A stretch of DNA of 64,000 nt from Scatomorpha sp964367935 (lineage in GTDB: Bacteria > Bacillota > Clostridia > Oscillospirales > Oscillospiraceae), in the NCBI GenBank assembly GCA_964367935.1, contig CAYIYZ010000004.1, positions 124,001-188,000 on the forward strand. Direction: 5' to 3'. Below are positions 41,467 through 49,462 of this stretch, piece after piece. Made by a program: the position numbers and the translations under genes. Position 1 is the first letter of the stretch; every line of letters starts with the position of its first letter. The notes beneath the pieces were generated by a model. That model made no database searches, was not told where the DNA came from, and was given only the letters and a program-made list of their open reading frames with translations.

Positions 41467-43151
41467 TAATTCTTACAATCCGTCATCAGCTGTTCCGTCC
41501 TCGCTTTTGCCTGCATATCAGCCTCATACATGCTGTACCACATCCATGAGCCGTACACATTATAGCAGTCCTTAAACCCTGCATTTTGCAGTATCCTCTG
41601 CGCCAAATATGCACGAAGGCCGCCCAGGCACATTATGTGCACAGGCTTACTCTTATCCAAAGTATGTGCCATTTCACGCAGAGAATCGAGCGGAATATTA
41701 ATGAAACCCTCAACCGAGCCACGCTCAAACTCACCGGCAGTCCTTGTATCAAGCTTTATAACCTCATCACCCATAGCGGCAACTTCCTCAAATGTGCTAA
41801 CCTTCATCTCGCCGAGAATTATATTCTCGCCCACATAACCTGCCATGTTCACAGGGTCTTTCGCACTGGAAAACGGCGGTGCATAAGAGAGTTCAAGCTC
41901 ATGCAAGTCGAAAACTGTCATTCCTCCACGTATCGCCGTAGCTATCACATCTATCCTCTTATCCACGCCCTCATAGCCCACTATCTGTGCGCCTAAAACT
42001 TTGCCCTCGTCTCTTGTAAACAACATCTTTATCATCATCGTCTTTGCACCGGGATAATAACCTGCATGACTGTTGGCACTCGTGAAGGACTTATGATACT
42101 CCAACCCCAAACTTAAGCAGTCACGCTCACTCAGTCCCGTCGAGGCGACTGTCATATCAAACACCTTCGCAATACTACTGCCCTGAGTGCCCTTGTACGC
42201 CGTCTCTCTGCCCATGATGTTGTCCGCAACTATCCTTGCTTGCTTATTCGCCGGCCCTGCAAGCTGTATCAATGTCTGTTGCTTCGACACATAGTTTTCT
42301 ACCGCCACAGCATCGCCCACCGCCCACACATTGTCAGCGCTCGTCTTTAAATACTCATCTACCAAAATCTCGCCCTTAGCACCTAAAACGACTCCACTGT
42401 CCTTTAAAAAGCCCGTTGCAGGGCGCACACCGACAGACATCACAACCATATCACAGGCTATGAAACCGCCGTCTGTCAAAATAACGCCTTCCTTTGTTAT
42501 CTCCCTCGTCCTCTTGCCGGTTACGATTTCCACACCGTTTAATCGAACATGATTGTGCAGTGCATGACTCATGTCCTCATCTATGTTCGGCATCAAATGC
42601 GCCCTTGATTGCACTATCGTCGTCTTAACACCTGCCATGGCGAGATTTTCCGCTACCTCTACACCTATGAATCCTCCGCCTATCACACAGGCATTCTTAG
42701 GCTTATGCTCATCTAAAAAGTCCTTTATCATAAACGTATCGGGGATATTGCGCAGTGTAAATATCGGCATTTCCTCGGCCTTCGGTATCTCCGACACTAC
42801 AGGCTTTGCGCCCGGTGATAGAATTAATTCATCATAAGCTAATTCGTATTCACTGCCGTCCTCATGATTTTTCACCCTCACCGTCTTTGCCTGTACATCT
42901 ACACCGATCGCCTCTGAAAATGTGCGTACATCCACATTAAAGCGCTTTGAAAAGCCACCGACTGTCTGCACGAGCAGTCGTTCCTTCTCACTTATCACTC
43001 CACTGAGATAGTAGGGTAGCCCACAATTTGCAAATGAAATAAACTCACCCTTCTCAAGCATTATTATCTTTGTTTCTTCACTCAGCCTACGAAGTCGAGC
43101 CGCACTTCCCGCACCGCCCGCTACACCGCCGACTATTACTACTGTCTTCAT
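41466..43151 (-). CDS. CoA-disulfide reductase with C-terminal rhodanese domain
   Basis: 561-aa flavoprotein of the CoADR-RHD (NADH-dependent persulfide reductase) type. FAD motif VVIVGGVAGGAGSAARLRRL at the N-terminus, the redox cysteine at position 43 in SFANCGLPYYLSG, NAD site NACVIGGGFIGVEVAENL, and a C-terminal rhodanese domain (about 455-545) with active-site loop MCLGGLRAY. Such enzymes reduce CoA-, glutathione- or protein-persulfides and polysulfide. The gene starts one base after the stop of an ArsR regulator whose cysteines fit persulfide sensing, which supports a sulfane-sulfur role. Confidence 0.94.
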   Translation of the reverse strand: MKTVVIVGGVAGGAGSAARLRRLSEETKIIMLEKGEFISFANCGLPYYLSGVISEKERLLVQTVGGFSKRFNVDVRTFSEAIGVDVQAKTVRVKNHEDGSEYELAYDELILSPGAKPVVSEIPKAEEMPIFTLRNIPDTFMIKDFLDEHKPKNACVIGGGFIGVEVAENLAMAGVKTTIVQSRAHLMPNIDEDMSHALHNHVRLNGVEIVTGKRTREITKEGVILTDGGFIACDMVVMSVGVRPATGFLKDSGVVLGAKGEILVDEYLKTSADNVWAVGDAVAVENYVSKQQTLIQLAGPANKQARIVADNIMGRETAYKGTQGSSIAKVFDMTVASTGLSERDCLSLGLEYHKSFTSANSHAGYYPGAKTMMIKMLFTRDEGKVLGAQIVGYEGVDKRIDVIATAIRGGMTVFDLHELELSYAPPFSSAKDPVNMAGYVGENIILGEMKVSTFEEVAAMGDEVIKLDTRTAGEFERGSVEGFINIPLDSLREMAHTLDKSKPVHIMCLGGLRAYLAQRILQNAGFKDCYNVYGSWMWYSMYEADMQAKARTEQLMTDCKN

Positions 43152-43152
43152 A

Positions 43153-43473
43153 TTATCTTCCCCTTCTCTTTGTAATATCCTCAGGGCTATCGCAGTACAG
43201 CTCTTTCATACAGCTCATCAAAGAAACAATCCGCTCGTCCTTAATGCTGTAGAAAACCGTCTGTGCCCTCTTTTCATAATTGAGTATTCCATGCGCCTTG
43301 AGTATTGCAAGGTGCTGGGATATGCCCGACTGACTTATATCCAAACGCAGGAGCAAAGCATTCACACTCCGCTCACCCTTAACGAGCTCACACAATATAA
43401 GTAGCCTATTCTCATTCGACAGCACTTTTAACAGCTCACTTATTTCCTTTGCTCGTTCTTTCATTTCTTCCAT
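43153..43473 (-). CDS. ArsR-family repressor with SqrR/BigR-type cysteine pair
   Basis: 106-aa winged-helix repressor. The recognition helix region is SVNALLLRLDISQSGISQHL. Cysteines at 28 (RLLILCELVKGE) and 94 (MKELYC) are 66 residues apart, the same spacing as the C41/C107 pair of SqrR and C42/C108 of BigR, which form a tetrasulfide bridge with persulfides; a third Cys is at 88. The metal-site CxC of true ArsR is absent. The ATG at 43471-43473 follows AGGTAGGTG. It overlaps the 3' end of the NapH-like gene by 38 nt and precedes a persulfide reductase. It probably represses its own operon from the palindrome at 44277-44295. Confidence 0.9.
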   Translation of the reverse strand: MEEMKERAKEISELLKVLSNENRLLILCELVKGERSVNALLLRLDISQSGISQHLAILKAHGILNYEKRAQTVFYSIKDERIVSLMSCMKELYCDSPEDITKRRGR

Positions 43474-44047
43474 AATTTGCACCTACCTTACATATCCCCT
43501 GTGTCATCGTGCCCATAGGGCAGTACACGCAAAAACCCCTCGGCTTATACAATAGCATCGTAACTATGCCTAATATATTCGACGTCAGCATCACACTGTA
43601 AAAACCATAGGCATACTGCGCCACCCACGGCTCTACAGAAAGTGAAGCGGCGAAGTCCCACGGTACTCTAAACGTCCACAGCAAGGTCACCACCTGCGAT
43701 ACCTCCGTCGCTCCTGCATACACTAAGTATGTAGTATATACCATATTGAAGAACATTGCCATAAAAAATACCAAAAAACCGTACCTAAAATAAGTACTTC
43801 TCATAAACTTGGGTAGCGGTCTGTTGCGTGACAGTTTATCTCCCAGCTTCTGAAATAGCTGACCCCTGCCACAGTATTTGTTGCAGTAAGCCTTATCACC
43901 TTTTATCATGGCTATGAGTAGAGGTGTCAGGAAAAACACCATGCCCAGCCACGCAAACAGTATATTGAAAAAACCCAGAACAAAGTAACAGATCTCGACT
44001 ACCCACAGGTAATCATACCACAGCTTCCTCTCTTTTTTAACTTTCAT
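43436..44047 (-). CDS. NapH/CcoG-like 4Fe-4S membrane protein
   Basis: 203-aa membrane protein with four hydrophobic segments and two cysteine clusters facing one side: YCNKYCGRGQ (about 56-65) and CVYCPMGTMTQGIC (about 176-189), as in the polyferredoxin-like family of NapH and RdxA/CcoG. It should pass electrons between the membrane and a soluble ferredoxin; the ferredoxin gene overlaps its start by 11 nt. The ATG at 44045-44047 follows GAGGTGGAAA. Within this operon it may couple sulfur reduction to membrane or thiol redox chemistry, which is inference. Confidence 0.87.
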   Translation of the reverse strand: MKVKKERKLWYDYLWVVEICYFVLGFFNILFAWLGMVFFLTPLLIAMIKGDKAYCNKYCGRGQLFQKLGDKLSRNRPLPKFMRSTYFRYGFLVFFMAMFFNMVYTTYLVYAGATEVSQVVTLLWTFRVPWDFAASLSVEPWVAQYAYGFYSVMLTSNILGIVTMLLYKPRGFCVYCPMGTMTQGICKVGANYGRNERTSKGNK

Positions 44048-44255
44048 TTTCCACCTCACGTGCAATAATTTCAATAACAGACGCAGGGCAAATTTTCGCA
44101 CACTTACCGCAACCCACGCATTTACTGAGGTCTACACTCGCCCTCACGCCCCTCGGCACACTTATCGCCCCAAAGGGACATTCCCTTATACAGGAACCGC
44201 AAGCCACGCAAAGTGCACCCACACTCGCCACATTTTTGCTTTTTATTTCAACCAC
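44037..44255 (-). CDS. 2[4Fe-4S] ferredoxin
   Basis: 72-aa ferredoxin with two complete clusters: CVACGSCIRECP and CVGCGKCAKICP. First gene of the ferredoxin-NapH-ArsR-CoADR operon. The GTG at 44255 lies only two bases after AAAGGGA, an awkward distance, so translation may begin a few codons later; the Fe-S region is unaffected. Likely electron donor or acceptor for the membrane protein next to it. Confidence 0.92.
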   Translation of the reverse strand: MVEIKSKNVASVGALCVACGSCIRECPFGAISVPRGVRASVDLSKCVGCGKCAKICPASVIEIIAREVENES

Positions 44256-44276
44256 TCCCTTTGCAATATATTCGCA

Positions 44277-44311
44277 ATTACTAATATACTGTAATAAAAT
44301 CCCCCTGTCAA
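44277..44311 (-). promoter_or_regulatory. redox-operon promoter with overlapping palindromic operator
   Basis: Minus strand TTGACA (44311-44306), 17-bp spacer, TATATT (44288-44283). The inverted repeat ATTAC-N9-GTAAT (44277-44295) is centred on the -10 element. The strong promoter plus an operator over the -10 fits an ArsR-type repressor encoded in the same operon. Confidence 0.65.
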
Positions 44312-44314
44312 GCT

Positions 44315-44355
44315 AAAACCGCCCGTGACACTGTTTCTGCGTCACAGGCGGCTTT
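44315..44355 (-). terminator. terminator after the SLH-protein gene
   Basis: Stem CCGCCTGTGAC/GTCACGGGCGG (one G-U) with a 12-nt loop, followed on the minus strand by TTTTAG, 11 nt after the stop codon. Confidence 0.82.
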
Positions 44356-44365
44356 CTTATCTATT

Positions 44366-45289
44366 CTAATCTACCCTGTTTTCAAGCACTTCAAGTGCAC
44401 CCACTATCATCTCGGCAGCTTCTATCCTCGTCAGCGGTTTATTAAACGCCGCTTCCTGTGTCACGATGCCGCTCGCCTCCACATTAGCCATAGCTTGTGC
44501 CGCCCATGTCGGCACACTCGTATCTACATTTGACACGTCTGTCAAGTCAAGCACCGAGTTTAAGAGCACCGCAGCTTCCGAATAACTTATAAAGCCATTT
44601 GCAGTAAAGGTCGTGCCCTCAGGTGATGAGTAGCCGTTTATTATGCCGTCCATCATCGCCGTAGCCACATAGGGCTTTTGCCAGTACGGTATACTCTCAT
44701 CGTCTGTAAAACCCGTGGACACCACGCCCGAAAGCAGTTCTATATCGCAACTCTGCATACTCATGGCAAGAAAATCGCCTCTTGTAACATATTCATCCGG
44801 TCTGAAAACATAGCTGTCGCCTAAGCGTTCACCGAAATATATGCCCTCCTCAGCGAGCCGTACAGCCGCGTAGTGTCCGCCATCACCCTCCATATCGCTG
44901 TAGCTTACATCCTCTTTCTGCTTCTCTATCTTTATTATTACTGTCGCTTCCTGCGACTCATTGCCCTCGGCATCTATCGCCTTATATCCGAAATAATCAC
45001 GGCCGCTCTTATTGTAGTTTGGCGAGTACACAAAGCGACCGTCTTCCGTCAGTTCAACCGAGCCTTTCGATGGTTCTGTCGTAATTTTGAAGCTCACCGC
45101 ATCTCCGTCCGGGTCTAAAGCTGATAGTCTGCCACCAAGTGACACATTCTTATATGTCACAAGTTCCATATTTTCCGCTACCGGTGCGGAGTTTTCCGCC
45201 TGCACCGTAAATGTAGGCGATACTGCGGTCAGGCACATTGCAAACGCAATTACGCACGCCGCCAAGCCCATCCTTTTTCGCATGTTCAT
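44366..45289 (-). CDS. secreted SLH-domain protein with Ig/cadherin-like module
   Basis: 307-aa exported protein. Signal peptide about 1-31 (MNMRKRMGLAACVIAFAMCL, cleavage near VQAEN), then an Ig/cadherin-like module (about 34-122; LDPDGDAVSF and DYFGYKAIDAEGN are typical). Two or three S-layer homology repeats follow (YFGERLGDSYVFRPDEYVTR, IINGYSSPEGTTFTANGFIS, NKPLTRIEAAEM). It should be anchored to secondary cell-wall polysaccharide. The start at 45287-45289 follows AGGAGG. Probably a cell-surface structural protein; partner unknown. Confidence 0.87.
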   Translation of the reverse strand: MNMRKRMGLAACVIAFAMCLTAVSPTFTVQAENSAPVAENMELVTYKNVSLGGRLSALDPDGDAVSFKITTEPSKGSVELTEDGRFVYSPNYNKSGRDYFGYKAIDAEGNESQEATVIIKIEKQKEDVSYSDMEGDGGHYAAVRLAEEGIYFGERLGDSYVFRPDEYVTRGDFLAMSMQSCDIELLSGVVSTGFTDDESIPYWQKPYVATAMMDGIINGYSSPEGTTFTANGFISYSEAAVLLNSVLDLTDVSNVDTSVPTWAAQAMANVEASGIVTQEAAFNKPLTRIEAAEMIVGALEVLENRVD

Positions 45290-45367
45290 GTTATTTCCTC
45301 CTGCAAAATTTTACACGCCTATTTTATGCGTAAATCTTTGCATTATACAAAAAAGGAAATTTTTATC

Positions 45368-46738
45368 TTACTTTCTGCCAAAGTGTCCCTTTGTCAGTTT
45401 TGAGGCGACGCCTGCCAAGCATAGCAGTGCAAGTAAGTTCGGCAAGGCCATGAGCCCATTAATTGTGTCGGCAAGCTCCCACGCGAAGCCTTCCTCCATC
45501 ATGGCGCTCGGCACACTCATACACACAAACAGCAGTTTATACAGCCAAGAAAAGCGCAGTCCGAACAAGTACTCAAAGCAGCGTGCGCCATACAGACCCC
45601 AACTGAGTATAGTTGACAAGGCGAAGAACGCTATGCAAAATGCAAGCACTGCACTGCCCACAGTCTCACCGAAGACCGTGCCAAACGCCTGCGCATTGAG
45701 CGCCACACCACCTTGCCTGCCGTAATCTATGTCCACGCCTGACATGAGTATCGTAAATGCTGTCAGGCTACATATTACTATAGTGTCGGCAAACACCTCG
45801 AATATGCCATACATCCCTTGCTTCACGGGATCTTTCTCGCTTGTCGCTGCATGTGCGATAGGCGCCGAGCCTAGGCCTGCCTCATTCGAGAACACGCCAC
45901 GGCGCACTCCCCACATAACAGAGCTGCGTACCGTTATACCGACAGCTCCGCCGACTGCGACGCTTGGCTCAAGCGCTGACTCCACTATCAGAAAAAGCGT
46001 AGGTACAAGTTTTTCGGCATTAAGTACTATTACCGTCATGCACGCCACGACATACACAAAACCCACTGTCGGCACCATCGCCTGAGTTACCTTGCCTATG
46101 CGGCTTACACCGCCGAGCAAAACCGCCGCTGTGCACAAAGCTATAAGCACACCCACTATAAGCTCTATGTGCACGTAGTGCCTACGAGTGAAGCTGTATA
46201 CCAGTTCCTCGGTCACCGCACTTATCGTCATCGCCTGTATGCCGTTGCCCGTGCCGAGGCCGGATAGCATTCCCATCAACGCAAACGCAGTAGCCGCCAC
46301 CCTCCACTTTTCTCCCAAGCCGTTTTTTATGTAGTACATGGGGCCACCTACAGGCTCACCTTTTGCGTTGCGCTCCCTGTAGTGTACGGATAGCAAGACC
46401 TCAACATACTTCGTGCACATACCTATCAGCGCCGTCACCCACAGCCAAAACACCGTGCCGGGGCCACCTAAACTTATCGCCGTCGCTATACCTGCTATAT
46501 TGCCCGTGCCCACGGTTGCGCCTAAAGCTGTAGTTACCGCTTGTAAGGGTGTTACCGTGCCCTCTGCCGCCTTACCGCCCTCAAGCACCTTGCCTATAGT
46601 ATTGCGCATAGCATAGCCGAATCGACTAAACTGCACACCTCCCGTACGGAAGCTTAAATACACGCCGGTTCCTACCATAAGTATCAGCATGGGTAGCCCC
46701 CACACCGCCGCACTTATCATCGCATTTAGTTCACTCAT
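45368..46738 (-). CDS. sodium:alanine symporter (AGCS family)
   Basis: 456-aa Na+-coupled amino-acid importer (alanine or glycine). Signature ALGATVGTGNIAGIATAIS (about 70-88), GPGTVFWLWVTALIGMCTKY, and a GGPMYYIKNGLG loop; about ten hydrophobic helices. The ATG at 46738 has only a distant GGTGGG; a TTG four codons upstream is better spaced from it and is a possible true start. It is divergent from tRNA-Gly and followed by the SLH gene. Confidence 0.93.
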   Translation of the reverse strand: MSELNAMISAAVWGLPMLILMVGTGVYLSFRTGGVQFSRFGYAMRNTIGKVLEGGKAAEGTVTPLQAVTTALGATVGTGNIAGIATAISLGGPGTVFWLWVTALIGMCTKYVEVLLSVHYRERNAKGEPVGGPMYYIKNGLGEKWRVAATAFALMGMLSGLGTGNGIQAMTISAVTEELVYSFTRRHYVHIELIVGVLIALCTAAVLLGGVSRIGKVTQAMVPTVGFVYVVACMTVIVLNAEKLVPTLFLIVESALEPSVAVGGAVGITVRSSVMWGVRRGVFSNEAGLGSAPIAHAATSEKDPVKQGMYGIFEVFADTIVICSLTAFTILMSGVDIDYGRQGGVALNAQAFGTVFGETVGSAVLAFCIAFFALSTILSWGLYGARCFEYLFGLRFSWLYKLLFVCMSVPSAMMEEGFAWELADTINGLMALPNLLALLCLAGVASKLTKGHFGRK

Positions 46739-46814
46739 TACATTATACAAGCGCCCACCACCCCTCAAGGCTCTGCCCTCATACAACTCTACGCCTGTCT
46801 TTTTTAGATTATGC

Positions 46815-46842
46815 TTGACAAGTTTCGTTTTTATGGTAAAAT
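46815..46842 (+). promoter_or_regulatory. promoter of tRNA-Gly
   Basis: TTGACA (46815-46820), 16-bp spacer, TAAAAT (46837-46842), 32 nt before the tRNA. Confidence 0.7.
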
Positions 46843-46874
46843 AAATCTCACGTCGCCTTTGGGTGATTATATAT

Positions 46875-46950
46875 GCGGGCGTAGCTCATCCGGTAGAGCG
46901 CCACCTTGCCAAGGTGGAGGTAGAGAGTTCGAGCCTCTTCGCCCGCTCCA
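46875..46950 (+). tRNA. tRNA-Gly (anticodon GCC)
   Basis: 76 nt with encoded CCA. Acceptor GCGGGCG/CGCCCGC, anticodon stem CCACC/GGTGG with loop TTGCCAA, T-arm AGAGG-type with TTCGAGC. Confidence 0.95.
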
Positions 46951-46984
46951 AAAAAGGACATACCTTCTAGGTATGTCCTTTTTT
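46950..46984 (+). terminator. terminator of tRNA-Gly
   Basis: Stem AAAAAAGGACATACC/GGTATGTCCTTTTTT with a 5-nt loop, directly after the tRNA CCA end. It can also act on the convergent HAD gene. Confidence 0.88.
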
Positions 46985-47015
46985 GCGTCTATTATACGCA
47001 GATATTGTAGCGCAC

Positions 47016-47660
47016 TCATTTGAGCAGTATTTCCTCTAACTCACGAACATCTCTTACAATATAATCGGCTTTCGCTTGGTTTAATTCCTCTAAGTCGCCG
47101 TAGCCATACAAAACACCTATTGATTTAATGCCGGTCTTTTTTGCGCCTATGATATCATACTTTCTGTCACCTATCATAATCACGTCACTTAATTCACTTA
47201 TCTTGTTTTGTGTTAGCGCAAAAGCAATAACCTCGGCTTTGTCCGAGCGAGTACCGTCAATTTCACTTCCTGCGACAAACTCAAAATACTCCAGTATGTC
47301 AAAGTATTCAAGTATCTTGACTGCATAAACCGTCGGTTTCGAGGTCGCCACAATTAGCGTCTTGCCAAGTGATTTCAGCTTTTCGAGCAATTCTTTTATT
47401 CCGCTATAGATAGCGTTTTCATATAGGCCTTTATCGGAAAAACGCTCTCTGTAATATTCTACCGCAGTATTTGCCTCTTCCTCGGAAAACCCATAGAAGT
47501 CCTTAAACGAGTCTCGAAGCGGAGGCCCTATAAATTTTTCTAAGTCATCCAAGCTATCCACACTGACATTAAATTTTTCAAGAGCATATGCGACCGACTT
47601 CGTTATCCCTATTTTCGGATCTGTCAAAGTGCCATCTAAATCAAATAAAACATGCTTCAT
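47016..47660 (-). CDS. HAD-superfamily phosphatase, phosphoglycolate phosphatase-like
   Basis: 214-aa HAD hydrolase. Motif I is VLFDLDGTLTDP at the N-terminus, with motif II VATSKP and motif III/IV VIMIGDRKYDIIGAKKTG. A helical cap lies between motifs I and II. This cap type is seen in Gph and PpaX proteins; the substrate may be phosphoglycolate, pyrophosphate or a nucleotide. The ATG at 47658-47660 follows AGGGAGAT. Base composition is more AT-rich than its neighbours, which hints at a different origin. Confidence 0.88.
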   Translation of the reverse strand: MKHVLFDLDGTLTDPKIGITKSVAYALEKFNVSVDSLDDLEKFIGPPLRDSFKDFYGFSEEEANTAVEYYRERFSDKGLYENAIYSGIKELLEKLKSLGKTLIVATSKPTVYAVKILEYFDILEYFEFVAGSEIDGTRSDKAEVIAFALTQNKISELSDVIMIGDRKYDIIGAKKTGIKSIGVLYGYGDLEELNQAKADYIVRDVRELEEILLK

Positions 47661-47897
47661 TATAATATCTCCCTGCCTTTTCACAATTATATAATATTAA
47701 GACTGTCGAACAATCTACGCTAAAGCACCGTACCTAAGTACGGTGCTTTAGTTATTTAGGATGAGGACAAAATGAAAAAGAATATCGTTTCTTGCACTCT
47801 TATAATACCATCTATATGTTACGGAAAAAACTATCTCTTTGTTACAGAAATATTAAAATGCAAAAAATTAAGGTTAAATTTCATTTTGGCTCTGATT
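47661..47897. other. AT-rich gap with one hairpin
   Basis: 237 nt between two minus-strand genes. A perfect 14-bp stem (CTAAAGCACCGTAC with GTACGGTGCTTTAG, 47720-47751) is a likely terminator. The rest is AT-rich; a short plus-strand frame there lacks family features and overlaps the next gene's end, so no gene is called. Confidence 0.6.
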
Positions 47898-48530
47898 TTA
47901 ACGTATAAAGTTCGTCTGCGCCGCCCTCTCAAGCCTTGGATACTCAAGGCCATTTTCCTTAGCTAAAGCTGCCGTCTTAAGCGCATGTGCCATATTAAGA
48001 CCTAGGTTGTGCATAATCTGCAAGCCCTCTTTGTCCTCCAACACATCTTCTGCCTTAGCGCCGTGCACCATGCACCAATATGTTGAATTAACTTGTGGAT
48101 ACGCATAGTAACCGAGAAACTTGTTAAGTGCGTCTAAGGCCGCCGTAGTTCCGGCACGTCGCGCTGAAACTACCGCAGCGCCCGGCTTATTTCTCAGTAC
48201 CTTCTCCGCCGCCGCATATCCTACCCTGCCCATAACAGACAATATCGCACCCGATGGCGCCGCATAGTGCACGGGTGAACCTAGAATGAAACCATCCGCC
48301 TCACCGAGCTTCTCTATGACCTCATTTACGCAATCATCAGCAAACACACATAGGCCGTTTTTCTTCGACCTACATACTCCGCATGCCTGACAGCTACGCA
48401 AGGGTTTCTGCCCAACATTATAGATCTCATAGTCCACACCCTCGGCATTTAGAGCCGCCCCCACTGCGCTCAGAGCCGTATAGGTACATCCCTTCTTATT
48501 GGGACTTCCATTAATCATCAGTACTTTCAT
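47898..48530 (-). CDS. iron-sulfur flavoprotein / NADPH-dependent FMN reductase family
   Basis: 210-aa flavodoxin-like protein. N-terminal FMN loop MKVLMINGSPNKKGCTYTAL and a compact cysteine motif CQACGVCRSKKNGLCVFADDC (C-x2-C-x2-C-x7-C, split here as CQACGVC and the later Cys) as in Isf-type 4Fe-4S flavoproteins. GSPVHYAAPSGAI is the second flavin loop. It takes electrons from ferredoxin or NAD(P)H; the physiological acceptor is unknown. It overlaps the upstream kinase gene by 4 nt. Confidence 0.87.
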   Translation of the reverse strand: MKVLMINGSPNKKGCTYTALSAVGAALNAEGVDYEIYNVGQKPLRSCQACGVCRSKKNGLCVFADDCVNEVIEKLGEADGFILGSPVHYAAPSGAILSVMGRVGYAAAEKVLRNKPGAAVVSARRAGTTAALDALNKFLGYYAYPQVNSTYWCMVHGAKAEDVLEDKEGLQIMHNLGLNMAHALKTAALAKENGLEYPRLERAAQTNFIR

Positions 48531-49462
48531 TGTTCGAATATTCCTCCCCCGATAAATTCACGTATAAGCGAGTCATGCGCCACCAGCTTTTCATCTATAT
48601 GTCCGAATAACTGTATGGCCGGCAGCACCTCACGCAGTTCGTCATAACGCTCTATGCCCTCCGGTATAGTTGAAAACAACTCAGTCGCTACCGAATTTAT
48701 GACCGGCAACTCGTAAGGCAATGCCGTATCTAACATTAAATCCGCCTTGTTCTTAAACGGCGATATATAAAGCTTCTCGCCACGTCTCACATTCGCCCAC
48801 ATCGCCATAGTCTTATACGGCTCGTATGCCCTGAAGTAGTGGTCTCGCACCGTTCTGCGTGTCAGGCGCATCCACGTACCTTTAAATACAACCTTGCCGT
48901 CAAACACTATGTCCGAACGCGCAGATATATAGAGTTTAAATGCCTCGGGATGTGTGCCTGTTATATCATCGTTCAGTGCATGTATGCCCTCAAAAATAAC
49001 TATTTCCTTGCTCTTTAACTTAAGCGATTTCGATGGTTCCATCACTCGCATCTGACGGGCAAACTCAAACTTAGGTACCATTATACGCTCGCCTCGTGCC
49101 AGCATATCAAAATGTTTATTTAACAGCTCCATGTCCACGCACTTCGGGCTCTCGTAGTCTATATCGCCCTCAGCCGTGCGTGGCGAGGTCTTGGGATCTA
49201 CTGTGCGGAAGTAGTTGTCCATACTCACAGTATAAGTGTTGACACCCCTCTTTTCAAGTTCCTGCTCTATCTTCTGCGCCGTCGTCGTCTTGCCACTGCC
49301 CGAAGGCCCAGAAAGTAGTACTATAGGGCTTCTTGACATGTTCGCCATGATCATGTCCGCAGCCTTCGACACCTTCGCTGCATACTGCGCATCACATTCA
49401 GCTACAAACGCAGCGGGATCTGCCACCGTCCTCAAATTAATCTCCGCTAAATCATATGCCAT
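48527..49462 (-). CDS. uridine kinase-like P-loop nucleoside kinase
   Basis: 311-aa kinase of the Udk/PRK group. Walker A LLSGPSGSGKTTTAQKI (about 48-64), SMDNYFRTVDPKTSPRTAEG, then YESPKCVDMELL and IVIFEGIHALNDD. It is longer than Udk (about 210 aa) through N- and C-terminal extensions and matches the stand-alone clostridial type. The start at 49460-49462 lies 11 nt inside the hemZ end. Uridine/cytidine is the likely substrate but is not proved by sequence. Confidence 0.88.
   Translation of the reverse strand: MAYDLAEINLRTVADPAAFVAECDAQYAAKVSKAADMIMANMSRSPIVLLSGPSGSGKTTTAQKIEQELEKRGVNTYTVSMDNYFRTVDPKTSPRTAEGDIDYESPKCVDMELLNKHFDMLARGERIMVPKFEFARQMRVMEPSKSLKLKSKEIVIFEGIHALNDDITGTHPEAFKLYISARSDIVFDGKVVFKGTWMRLTRRTVRDHYFRAYEPYKTMAMWANVRRGEKLYISPFKNKADLMLDTALPYELPVINSVATELFSTIPEGIERYDELREVLPAIQLFGHIDEKLVAHDSLIREFIGGGIFEQ

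Noticed and set aside
47772..47966. 64-codon plus-strand frame in the AT-rich gap
   Set aside because: Overlaps the flavoprotein gene, lacks a family match, and base composition is that of spacer DNA.
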